From contig JAZNGX010000012.1 in assembly GCA_045576675.1 (NCBI GenBank), positions 1 to 12,881 on the forward strand: 12,881 nt of DNA, given 5' to 3'. Position numbers and translations under genes: made by a program. The notes under the pieces are model-generated. The model was given only the letters and a program-made list of their open reading frames with translations. It had not been told where the DNA came from and did not search any database. Every line of letters starts with the position of its first letter. The stretch's first letter is position 1. Origin of the DNA: JAZNGX01 sp045576675 (GTDB lineage: Bacteria; Bacillota; Clostridia; Monoglobales; Firm-18). This document shows, piece after piece, positions 7,228 through 12,881 of the stretch.

Positions 7228-8639
7228 TGAAAAAGGCTTTGGTTTTACTTTTAACACTTGCACTTGCAATCACATCGTTTACTACAGTTTCTTTTGCATC
7301 TGATATAACCTTTGGCTTGGATGTGTTGGGACTTGGTGAACAGATTATTCCAAATGAAGAATTTGACGTTATTTTGTACACAACCTCACAGATTTCAACA
7401 ATTTATTCATATCAATTAGGTATAAATTATGATAAGGAATATTTTGAACTGAAAAACATTTCATCATCAGTAGCAAACAGCTATAAGGGTATTGAAAAAA
7501 TTGATAATGCAAATGGTAAAGCTGATTTTGCTTATTATATCGGCAATAAACCACTTACCGAAAACAGCGATTCAGGCAAATATAAAATTGCACTTTTAAC
7601 CTTTAAAACACTAAAGCCTGTAGATAAAGCCCTTACAATTGAGATTGACGATGCAAGAACAACCTTGCTTAATGAAAATGCAGCTGAAATTATATACGAT
7701 GTTCAGGATCTTAATATCGTAATTCCTGCAACACCTTATAAAACTGCACCTACAACAAGCTATTTCACACCGGGCAGTTATTTAAAGCTTGCTACTTCAA
7801 CAAAGGATGCAGATATTTATTATACAACTAATGCTGACGAAGTGCCTAACAATAAAATGAACGGTTCAATAAGACTTCCGAACAGAAGCACTACTTATTA
7901 TGCTATTGCTAAAAAATATGGTATTTCAAGTGCAAGAGCAGCATTTCAGCTAAGCTTCAGAAACACTGCCGGCGGCGGTGGTGTTGGTGGCGGAGGAGGC
8001 GGTGGCTCCTACGGCGGAGTCGGTAACTACGGCGGAGGCTCAAGCTTTGTACCACAAACCAATGCAACAGTGAATAACACAACAAATACAAATACTAATA
8101 CAGCTACTCAGGAAAAATATGCAGATATTAAAGGTCACTGGGCAGAAAGCTATGTAAAAGACCTTATTAATAAGAAGATTATCAATGGTTATGAAGACGG
8201 TACGATTAAACCTGCGAACACTGTTACAAGAGCAGAGGTTGCAAAAATAATTGTATGTGCTTTAGGACAGTCTGAAGCTAAAAATATTACTCTTGATTTT
8301 GCAGATGCAGGTTCAATTGCAGACTGGGCAAAGGGTTATATCCAGACAGCCGTTAACCTTGGAATACTTAACGGTTATGAGGATAATACCTTCAAGCCTA
8401 CTCAGCCTGTTACAAGACAGGAGCTTGCAAAGATTGCAATGGTTGCATTTAAGATGGGCGAAAGTCAGAATGCTTTAACCTTTGCTGATAAGGATACAAT
8501 CCCTGCGTGGTCTGCAGGTTATATTTCTTCAGCAGTTGCAAACGGAATCATCACAGGTTATGAGGATAACACCTTTAAGCCAACAGGTAACGTTACAAGA
8601 GCAGAAATCTGTACAATAGTATCTAAGTGTCTTAAATAA
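7227..8639 (+). CDS. SLH-anchored surface protein with cohesin-like and chitobiase-type domains
   Basis: 470 residues; ATG shares one base with the upstream stop (TAATG) and AAGGAGGAG at 7211-7219 is 7 nt upstream, so translation is coupled. A signal peptide ends SFA|SD (cut after A24). Residues ~27-166 resemble a cohesin-type beta sandwich (EEFDVILYTTSQISTIYSYQ, then NYDKEYFEL; closing IEIDDARTTLL...DLNIVI). Residues ~172-245 match the chitobiase/hexosaminidase C-terminal type module (PGSYLKLA, DADIYYTTNADEVP, TTYYAIAKKYG). Residues 249-272 are almost pure Gly, then an Asn/Thr linker (278-295). Three SLH repeats end the protein (298-344, 358-408, 419-469), with TRAE, TRQE and TRAE motifs at 334-337, 396-399 and 457-460 that bind pyruvylated secondary wall polymer. 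It should be a wall-anchored receptor; its partner is probably the dockerin protein encoded just upstream (inference). No enzyme domain is visible. Confidence 0.85.
   Translation: MKKALVLLLTLALAITSFTTVSFASDITFGLDVLGLGEQIIPNEEFDVILYTTSQISTIYSYQLGINYDKEYFELKNISSSVANSYKGIEKIDNANGKADFAYYIGNKPLTENSDSGKYKIALLTFKTLKPVDKALTIEIDDARTTLLNENAAEIIYDVQDLNIVIPATPYKTAPTTSYFTPGSYLKLATSTKDADIYYTTNADEVPNNKMNGSIRLPNRSTTYYAIAKKYGISSARAAFQLSFRNTAGGGGVGGGGGGGSYGGVGNYGGGSSFVPQTNATVNNTTNTNTNTATQEKYADIKGHWAESYVKDLINKKIINGYEDGTIKPANTVTRAEVAKIIVCALGQSEAKNITLDFADAGSIADWAKGYIQTAVNLGILNGYEDNTFKPTQPVTRQELAKIAMVAFKMGESQNALTFADKDTIPAWSAGYISSAVANGIITGYEDNTFKPTGNVTRAEICTIVSKCLK
7971..8042 (+). repeat. Glycine-rich linker coding repeat
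   Basis: A run of GGN codons encodes residues 249-272 (GGGG, GGV, YGGG units), a GC-rich island in an AT-rich gene. It separates the extracellular modules from the SLH anchor. Confidence 0.7.
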
Positions 8640-8640
8640 T

Positions 8641-8681
8641 ATAAATAAAAGGGGAGTTTTTAAACATCCCCTTTTATTTAT
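8641..8681 (+). terminator. Strong rho-independent terminator after the SLH gene
   Basis: A 15-bp perfect stem: left arm 8641-8655, right arm 8667-8681, with core AAAAGGGGA/TCCCCTTTT and loop 8656-8666. It begins 1 nt after the SLH stop codon and marks the end of the plus-strand unit that starts near 3887. Confidence 0.85.
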
Positions 8682-8721
8682 GCCATAAACACCGGCTTGC
8701 TTGTTTTTGAACTTATGTGAA

Positions 8722-8752
8722 AAATGCCCGCCTGATAAATAGACGGGCATTT
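8722..8752. terminator. Second hairpin terminator, likely for the minus-strand sugar operon
   Basis: A 9-bp stem AAATGCCCG (8722-8730) and CGGGCATTT (8744-8752), with a 13-nt loop. On the minus strand it is followed by TTTTT and a short T-rich tail, suiting the end of the epimerase gene (stop at 8819). On the plus strand TTATTTTT follows, so it may also back up the terminator at 8641-8681. The remaining gap 8753-8818 shows nothing else recognisable. Confidence 0.75.
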
Positions 8753-8818
8753 ATTTTTGCAAAAACGTGTGTTGAGTTCCCAAGTTTGAATTGAGGCAAT
8801 ATGGAACAACAAATTTTA

Positions 8819-9700
8819 TTACAGTAAATATTTTTTAATCATTTCTTTTTCGAAATTCAACAGATATTTTGCTTCTTCATCAATTCTTGCTTCGGAAGGG
8901 TTGTCAATTAAATCACGATATACGTGAATATCTCTGCCGACTTCTCCGCCCTGCATAACAAAAGGTTCGGAAACTATTCTTCCCTTATAATTGATATCAG
9001 AAAGTGCTTTAAATATTTCATCCCAATCAAGATGACCTTTACCCGGAGCTGTTCTGTTGTTTTCACCTGTATGGAAGCTTGTAAGCTTATTTCCTGCAAG
9101 TCTTATTGCATCTCCGATATTATTTTCCTCAATATTCATATGATATGTATCAAGCAACACACCTATATTTGGACTGTCAATTTCTTCTACGTAAGCAAGT
9201 GCTTCTGCCGCGGTGTTGATAAGGCAGGTTTCAAAACGGTTTACTGCCTCAACACAATATGTAACTCCGCAGCTTTCAGCAGTTTTTATAATATCACGCA
9301 TACTTTTAATGCTTTGTTCCCAATAAGGTCTTTTATCACCAAGAAAATTATCGGGAGTTCCCCAGCCTGCATAGCTGACACCAGACAAAAGTGTGCCATT
9401 CATAAAGCCGATTCTTTCAACAATGTTTTTTAAATATTCTACTCCGCCAAGTCTGACTTTTTCATCCAGTGAAGAAACATCATAATTTCTGTCAAGTCCA
9501 AGGCTGTATGTCAGTTCGATACCATATTCATTGGCGTATTTTACCAATTCGCTCATATGCTCCTTGCTCATTTCAAGTAATGGCTGAGCCTGAAACTCAA
9601 GAACATCAAAGCCAATTTCAGATGCTTTTTTAATATATTTTTTGTGGTCTGCATCCCAGTTTTTCTCCCAGAAATTCATAAAAATACCAAGCTTGTTCAT
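8819..9700 (-). CDS. D-psicose/D-tagatose 3-epimerase family sugar epimerase
   Basis: 293 residues, the family's usual size: a TIM-barrel of the xylose-isomerase-like/AP-endonuclease-2 superfamily. Enzymes of this group epimerise free ketohexoses at C3 (fructose/allulose, tagatose/sorbose) using Mn2+ or Co2+. The four metal ligands are recognisable as E151 (EAVNRFE), D184 (LLDTYHMN), H210 (FHTGENNR) and E245 (SEPF), offset by one from E150, D183, H209 and E244 of the C. cellulolyticum enzyme. R216 and E157 also align with active-site residues there. The sequence around LINTA, MNIEE and HTGENNR is strongly conserved. AGGAGG lies about 8 nt before the ATG. It follows the isomerase-like gene by 21 nt and is the last gene of the operon. 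The reaction type is well supported; the natural sugar is not known. Confidence 0.9.
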   Translation of the reverse strand: MNKLGIFMNFWEKNWDADHKKYIKKASEIGFDVLEFQAQPLLEMSKEHMSELVKYANEYGIELTYSLGLDRNYDVSSLDEKVRLGGVEYLKNIVERIGFMNGTLLSGVSYAGWGTPDNFLGDKRPYWEQSIKSMRDIIKTAESCGVTYCVEAVNRFETCLINTAAEALAYVEEIDSPNIGVLLDTYHMNIEENNIGDAIRLAGNKLTSFHTGENNRTAPGKGHLDWDEIFKALSDINYKGRIVSEPFVMQGGEVGRDIHVYRDLIDNPSEARIDEEAKYLLNFEKEMIKKYLL

Positions 9701-9721
9701 AATATATTCCTCCTGTTAAAA

Positions 9722-11122
9722 TTATAGTATATCTATATCATAGTCGAGATATTTAACCAATGCTTCTTTTACACTTTCAGACCATTTGCCTTTAGCGATA
9801 GCAACATGGTGTTTATAACCATTTTCGCACATATATTTAAATATGTTTTCGAGGTTCGGATTTTCGTAAACAACCCCGGCACCGAAAAAGTCATCGTCAA
9901 ATTTGTCATCTGTAAGTTTACCATTGGTTGTGAAACCGCAAACTTTTCCGTTTTCGGTTTTAATTGAAGCAACAGTTACATTTCCTGATTTGATTTTTCC
10001 GTTTACAATACCCACTCCGGTTCCTTCACCGTATGATTTTTTGAACATAAGATGCTCACTGATGCTTGTTTCATCATCAAAGAATGATTTTGGAACTGCT
10101 GAACAATGGAACATAATATTCTTTGTGGGATCGTCTCCGTAGTTATTGTTGACATCAAGAAGCATTACCGGTTCGTTTGATGCCAGCATAAGAGCATACA
10201 TTGCTACTGCGTTGTTAACATCAAGTTCACAAGCAGCAGGAATTCCATTTTCATTAAGGTCACTGAGTATAAGGCACGGAGCAATATTGTACTGTGTAAC
10301 AAATTCATCCCAGCATCTTACAGAAACTGCATTTAAGTTATATTCCTCAATAAGCTTGTCAAATGCAACACCAAGCTTTGCTATATTTGTTAGTTTTTCA
10401 TCAGTATAATTTCCAAATGAAGTAATCGAAGAAAGATATTCCTTTTTCAATTTAAGAGCTTCGCTATCTGTGTTTTCCATAAGATCAAAAACATATGACA
10501 AGTCAATTGTTTCAAGATTGATTCTTTTGTTCTGTAATGCCACTTCATCGGTTCTTACAGTCTTGAACGCAGTTGTTCTTGCACCGAACGCGCCAATGTT
10601 AAAGGTTTTCATTCCTTTAACAACTCTGCATATTGCGGCAAAATTTTCGAGGTCTTCTTTAAAAGATTTGTCAAGAGGAGAAACAGCCATCTTTTTAGTT
10701 AAAGTAAATTTAATATTGCATTGACGCAAAACATTACACATTGCAAATTTACCACAAACGGCATCTCGTCTTTTTGAAAAATCCATTTTTCCTATTTCAT
10801 CAGGATATGCCTGAATGAGAATGGGAACATTCGTGTTTTTTAATGCTTCTGCAGCACCATTTTCATCAGAAAAGTTTGGCATACACAAAATGATACCATC
10901 AAAATTCCCTTTGTTTTCTTCCAGAAATTCTGCATATCGCTGTCCTTCTTTACGGGTTTCTACTGCTCCGAATCTGGTGAGGTTTTCATCCAGGCAGATG
11001 TAATCAAAACCGCAATTTGTTACAGCTTTTATCATTTCCTTTCTTGCATCGGCAATAACTTCTCCGGGGAAAAACCCTCTATTGCCAAAAAACAACGCAA
11101 ATGTAATCTTTGATTTTGTCAT
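9722..11122 (-). CDS. L-fucose/L-arabinose isomerase-like protein
   Basis: 466 residues, in the range of the L-fucose/L-arabinose isomerase-like superfamily. Members interconvert aldoses and ketoses with a Mn2+-type metal. The N-terminal ~170 residues look like the Rossmann-type half (FALFFGNRGFFPGE; FDGIILCMPNFSDENGAAEAL), the middle holds IGAFGARTTAFKTVR, and the C-terminal part the metal site. E299 (AACELDV) and D323 (LLDVNNNYGD) are 24 residues apart, the same spacing as E337 and D361 of E. coli FucI. The third ligand could be H339 (FHCS) or H438/H439. It is more divergent than true FucI or AraA, so no symbol is given. AAAGGAGG is 7 nt upstream of the ATG. It is the first gene of the operon with the 3-epimerase and divergent from the PocR-AraC regulator. 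Confidence 0.8.
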   Translation of the reverse strand: MTKSKITFALFFGNRGFFPGEVIADARKEMIKAVTNCGFDYICLDENLTRFGAVETRKEGQRYAEFLEENKGNFDGIILCMPNFSDENGAAEALKNTNVPILIQAYPDEIGKMDFSKRRDAVCGKFAMCNVLRQCNIKFTLTKKMAVSPLDKSFKEDLENFAAICRVVKGMKTFNIGAFGARTTAFKTVRTDEVALQNKRINLETIDLSYVFDLMENTDSEALKLKKEYLSSITSFGNYTDEKLTNIAKLGVAFDKLIEEYNLNAVSVRCWDEFVTQYNIAPCLILSDLNENGIPAACELDVNNAVAMYALMLASNEPVMLLDVNNNYGDDPTKNIMFHCSAVPKSFFDDETSISEHLMFKKSYGEGTGVGIVNGKIKSGNVTVASIKTENGKVCGFTTNGKLTDDKFDDDFFGAGVVYENPNLENIFKYMCENGYKHHVAIAKGKWSESVKEALVKYLDYDIDIL

Positions 11123-11143
11123 AAAAATTCCTCCTTTAATGAA

Positions 11144-11149
11144 ATTATA
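11144..11149 (-). promoter_or_regulatory. -10 box of the isomerase/epimerase operon
   Basis: On the minus strand a perfect TATAAT lies about 21 nt before the isomerase ATG. The hexamer 17 nt further upstream (TATAAA) is a poor -35 box, as often seen at promoters that need an activator; this fits control by the divergent AraC-type regulator. Confidence 0.5.
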
Positions 11150-11171
11150 CTATAAACTACATCGGCTTTAT

Positions 11172-11251
11172 AGAAACTTTCTTGTTAATAAATAGCATTA
11201 TCTTGCTCAAATCGGTTAAATTTGTTGATTTTTATGCTCTTAAATGCTATT
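11172..11251. promoter_or_regulatory. Divergent intergenic region with candidate operator repeats
   Basis: Between the divergent isomerase and regulator genes are a short palindrome AGAAA-C-TTTCT (11172-11182) just upstream of the operon's weak -35 area, and a perfect 9-bp inverted repeat AATAGCATT (11191-11199) / AATGCTATT (11243-11251), the right arm overlapping the regulator's -10 box. ATCGG also occurs twice 50 bp apart (11161 and 11211). These are candidate binding sites for the PocR-AraC protein; binding is inferred. Confidence 0.4.
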
Positions 11252-11253
11252 AT
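11225..11253 (+). promoter_or_regulatory. Promoter of the PocR-AraC regulator gene
   Basis: TTGATT at 11225-11230 and TATTAT at 11248-11253, 17 nt apart, with an extended -10 TG at 11245-11246. The leader is very short (about 15 nt) and consists mainly of the ribosome binding site AAGGGGGGAG (11261-11270). Confidence 0.55.
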
Positions 11254-11274
11254 AATAAAAAAGGGGGGAGAAGT

Positions 11275-12123
11275 ATGAAATATAAGTTTTGCAAAGAAAA
11301 ACTGAATAATGTACTAAAAGAGTTTTATTCTCTTACGGGGATAACGATGAGTGTATGGGACACAGAATTTAATCAATTGACCTTTTATCCAAATCCCATG
11401 GCATCCATATGTTCCATAATAAAGTCTTTTCCCGAAGGAAAACAAAAGTGTCTTAATTCTGATATAGCTGCATGCAAAATGGCTTCCTCGTCAAAAAGTG
11501 CATATACATTTACCTGTCATGCCGGCTTGGTTGACACCGTTGTACCTGTATATCATAACGGTATTCTGATTGCATATATTATGTTTGGGCAATTAAAGGA
11601 TAGCGAAAAAACTCTTTCTAACCTTGATAATGTTAAAAAGTTGTGCAAAAAATATGGTATATCTGAAAAAAACATAGAAGATTTTTACAACTCTCTGCCT
11701 ACTTTGCAGCATAATCAAATTGATGCTCTGGCAAATCTGTTTGAAATGTGTATCCCCTATTTTTATACCAGTAAGGCAATTACTGTTGAACAGAACGAGC
11801 TTGCTTCAAATATTGATGCTTATTTGACAAAAAATATAACATCGGAGCTGACAATAGACCAACTGTGCAATTTTTTTGGAATTTCAGTAAAAACACTATA
11901 TCAAATTTCTCATAACTTTTTTGGAACTTCTATTAAAAACTATATTATAACCAAAAGGATAGATATGGCTAAGCACTATCTGACGGTAACAAATCTTTCA
12001 GTCCGTGAAATAAGCGTTATGACAGGATTTAACGATTATAATTACTTTATACGCACTTTTAAATCAAGAACCGGACGCACACCACTGATTTACAGAAAGG
12101 AATTTCCGCTTAATATATTATGA
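11275..12123 (+). CDS. PocR sensory domain-AraC family transcriptional regulator
   Basis: 282 residues from ATG 11275, chosen because AAGGGGGGAG ends 4 nt before it; the frame is open upstream to an ATG at 11182, but that stretch overlaps the promoter. Residues ~6-165 match the PocR ligand-binding domain: LKEFYSLTGITMSVWD, F-P-E-G-K-x-K-C, YTFTCHAGLVDTVVPVYHNG, AYIMFGQL. Four cysteines (C46, C59, C67, C81) sit in the region where PocR domains have conserved Cys. The C-terminal ~100 residues are an AraC DNA-binding domain with two helix-turn-helix units (about 192-213 and 240-262), the second followed by the signature RTFKSRTGRTPLIYRKE. PocR of Salmonella controls propanediol use; here the divergent isomerase/epimerase genes make a sugar or its breakdown product the likely ligand (inference). 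Confidence 0.9.
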   Translation: MKYKFCKEKLNNVLKEFYSLTGITMSVWDTEFNQLTFYPNPMASICSIIKSFPEGKQKCLNSDIAACKMASSSKSAYTFTCHAGLVDTVVPVYHNGILIAYIMFGQLKDSEKTLSNLDNVKKLCKKYGISEKNIEDFYNSLPTLQHNQIDALANLFEMCIPYFYTSKAITVEQNELASNIDAYLTKNITSELTIDQLCNFFGISVKTLYQISHNFFGTSIKNYIITKRIDMAKHYLTVTNLSVREISVMTGFNDYNYFIRTFKSRTGRTPLIYRKEFPLNIL

Positions 12124-12138
12124 TTCAAGATTAAAAAT

Positions 12139-12182
12139 GAGCTGTAGCAAAACGATTTTTAATATCGAGTTGACTACAGCTC
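12139..12182. terminator. Hairpin after the PocR-AraC gene
   Basis: A 9-bp stem GAGCTGTAG (12139-12147) / CTACAGCTC (12174-12182) encloses a 26-nt loop with a small inner stem (CGAT/ATCG). It lies 15 nt after the regulator's stop. There is no T run on the plus strand, whereas on the minus strand ATTTTTAATC follows. It could terminate transcription on the minus strand and act as a weaker 3' end for the regulator mRNA. Confidence 0.5.
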
Positions 12183-12448
12183 CCACAATTTAACCATTTT
12201 GTAGTATGGGTGAACCTGACAGTAATGTTATCAATGGAGGACAACGGAGTTTTTTCTTGAAATTTTTTCAAATTCAAGTTGTTTTGTTGACAAAATTACC
12301 TATATTGACAATGAGATGAGTAAATTTGTCAACAGATTTTAGCTTTGGATTATAGGACTGCCTAACTGAATAATAGGAAAGCCTCATGGTTTGTTCGTTG
12401 ACTTTTATATTAAAATCAACAATAATATTCATATTAAAGTCAACAAAA

Positions 12449-12471
12449 AAGACAGGAATTTATCCTGCCTT
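12449..12471 (-). terminator. Rho-independent terminator of the metallophosphoesterase gene
   Basis: On the minus strand a 9-bp stem (AAGGCAGGA with TCCTGTCTT, one G-T pair) with a 5-nt loop TAAAT is followed by TTTT. It begins 4 nt after the stop codon at 12476-12478. Confidence 0.8.
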
Positions 12472-12475
12472 AATT

Positions 12476-12881
12476 TTATATTTTGTAAATTGAGTTAAAC
12501 ATTGCAACATATTTATCGTCAATGCTATTATCCTGATGATAATGTCCAAAAAACCATTTTTCACAAACTACACTATTCTTTATTTTTTCCAGAAATTCTG
12601 TAAGTTCGTTAATCTCGTATGTGGGAGCGATTTTTGTTTGAACAGATGTCGGGGCTGAATGGGTTATCACATAATCGAATTTATAATTATTCTTTTTGAG
12701 GTTATTCTCTGCATTACTATACTCTTGCTCGCTTGGCATCTCATCTTTCCACCAGTTTTTGCCTTCGGTTCGATGTTCTTTGTCGTGCGAGCTTGCCCCA
12801 CCAAATACGAAGAACTTCTTTCCGTCAATATTATATACTTCGCCCCTGATTAAATGATATATGCCATCATCAACTTTGTGT
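12476..12881 (-). CDS. Metallophosphoesterase, C-terminal part (5' end outside window)
   Basis: The minus-strand frame is open from the right edge to TAA at 12476-12478, so the ATG at 12739 is internal and not the start; about 134 residues are visible. The part before that ATG reads HLIRGEVYNIDGKKFFVFGGASSHDKE...NWWKDE, the usual middle of clostridial calcineurin-like phosphoesterases. After it come DYVITHSAP, with a metal-ligand type His, and FFGHYHQD, the GHxH metal motif near the C-terminus. The enzyme should hydrolyse a phosphomono- or diester with a two-metal site; the substrate is not known. The N-terminal metal motifs (DxH, GD, GNH) must lie outside the window, so completeness cannot be judged. 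A terminator follows directly. Confidence 0.85.
   Translation of the reverse strand, partial: HKVDDGIYHLIRGEVYNIDGKKFFVFGGASSHDKEHRTEGKNWWKDEMPSEQEYSNAENNLKKNNYKFDYVITHSAPTSVQTKIAPTYEINELTEFLEKIKNSVVCEKWFFGHYHQDNSIDDKYVAMFNSIYKI

Larger units (their letters stand above)
12124..12475. other. Non-coding AT-rich region with clustered GTTGAC motifs
   Basis: About 350 bp without a supported gene. GTTGAC or its complement GTCAAC occurs at 12169-12174, 12286-12291, 12328-12333, 12397-12402 and 12439-12444, with near copies at 12305 and 12415. They form two inverted pairs: GTTGACAAA (12286-12294) with TTTGTCAAC (12325-12333), and 12397-12410 with 12431-12444 (13 of 14 bases pair). ATTAAARTCAACA is also repeated directly at 12409-12421 and 12433-12445. 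CTTGAA/TTCAAG (12256-12278) is a further small inverted repeat. It may be a decayed mobile element, a set of operators or a structured RNA; I cannot decide which. Confidence 0.55.

Noticed and set aside
8373..8600. Near-identical DNA segments (GGTTATGAGGATAA...) at 8373 and 8556
   Set aside because: These encode the conserved GYEDNTFKP part of SLH repeats 2 and 3, so it is a protein domain repeat rather than a mobile or CRISPR repeat.
8641..8752. Two hairpins 40 bp apart considered as a small RNA gene
   Set aside because: Each is explained as a terminator for one of the two convergent units, and no promoter is visible between them.
8924..9433. Long plus-strand frame (169 codons) opposite the epimerase gene
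   Set aside because: Cys/Phe/Ile-rich composition typical of an antisense shadow, no ribosome binding site, and the minus strand holds a fully conserved enzyme.
11182..11274. N-terminal extension of the PocR-AraC regulator from ATG 11182
   Set aside because: The stretch contains the -35 and extended -10 boxes, and a strong ribosome binding site sits just before ATG 11275, where homology begins.
12206..12319. Small open frame of 37 codons (MGEPDSNVINGG...) on the plus strand in the non-coding region
   Set aside because: No ribosome binding site before the ATG, the frame runs through the GTTGAC repeats, and the product has no recognisable domain. It could be a remnant but cannot be supported as a gene.
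12659..12853. Plus-strand frame of 64 codons at the right end
   Set aside because: It lies opposite the metallophosphoesterase, whose frame is open to the window edge and carries clear family motifs, so it is a shadow.

Overview
The window looks like a chromosomal segment of a low-GC, Gram-positive anaerobe of the Clostridia. The support is AT-rich intergenic DNA, strong AGGAGG-type ribosome binding sites, an S-layer-homology (SLH) anchored surface protein, a dockerin/cohesin pair, a clostridial XRE-cupin plus acyl-CoA synthetase pair, and a close relative of the Clostridium cellulolyticum D-psicose 3-epimerase. Genus or species cannot be named from the sequence alone. I see no tRNA, rRNA, CRISPR array, intact insertion sequence or phage gene.

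Layout, left to right. (1) 1-775, plus strand: the 3' end of a lysozyme/transglycosylase-fold protein, then a small membrane-anchored protein of unknown function. A bidirectional hairpin terminator at 801-830 closes this unit and the convergent one. (2) 841-3784, minus strand, read right to left: a VanW-domain lipoprotein, glucose-6-phosphate isomerase (pgi), a small P-loop ATPase and ribose-5-phosphate isomerase B (rpiB). Good sigma-A-type promoters precede pgi and the ATPase-rpiB pair, so this is housekeeping sugar-phosphate metabolism. (3) 3853-8681, plus strand: one tightly packed unit behind a single visible promoter. It encodes an XRE-cupin regulator, a medium-chain-type acyl-CoA synthetase, a secreted protein with a cohesin-like domain, Gly/Asn/Asp linker, Ig-like module and dockerin, and a secreted protein with a cohesin-like domain, chitobiase-type module, Gly-rich linker and three SLH repeats. 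Gene gaps are 4, 13 and -1 nt, and a strong terminator follows. (4) 8819-11122, minus strand: a two-gene rare-sugar operon (psicose/tagatose-type 3-epimerase, L-fucose/L-arabinose isomerase-like protein), divergent from a PocR-AraC regulator at 11275-12123 that probably controls it. (5) 12124-12475: non-coding AT-rich DNA with hairpins and a cluster of GTTGAC/GTCAAC motifs. (6) 12476-12881, minus strand: the C-terminal part of a metallophosphoesterase that runs off the window.

The most interesting part is the cohesin/dockerin/SLH pair at 6160-8639. It looks like a two-component cell-surface scaffold: one partner has an adaptor-like domain order (cohesin-like, then dockerin), the other a wall-anchor order (cohesin-like, then SLH). 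Neither carries an enzyme, and both sit in an operon with a fatty-acid-activating enzyme. The second point of interest is the PocR-AraC controlled isomerase/epimerase pair, whose sugar substrate cannot be read from sequence.
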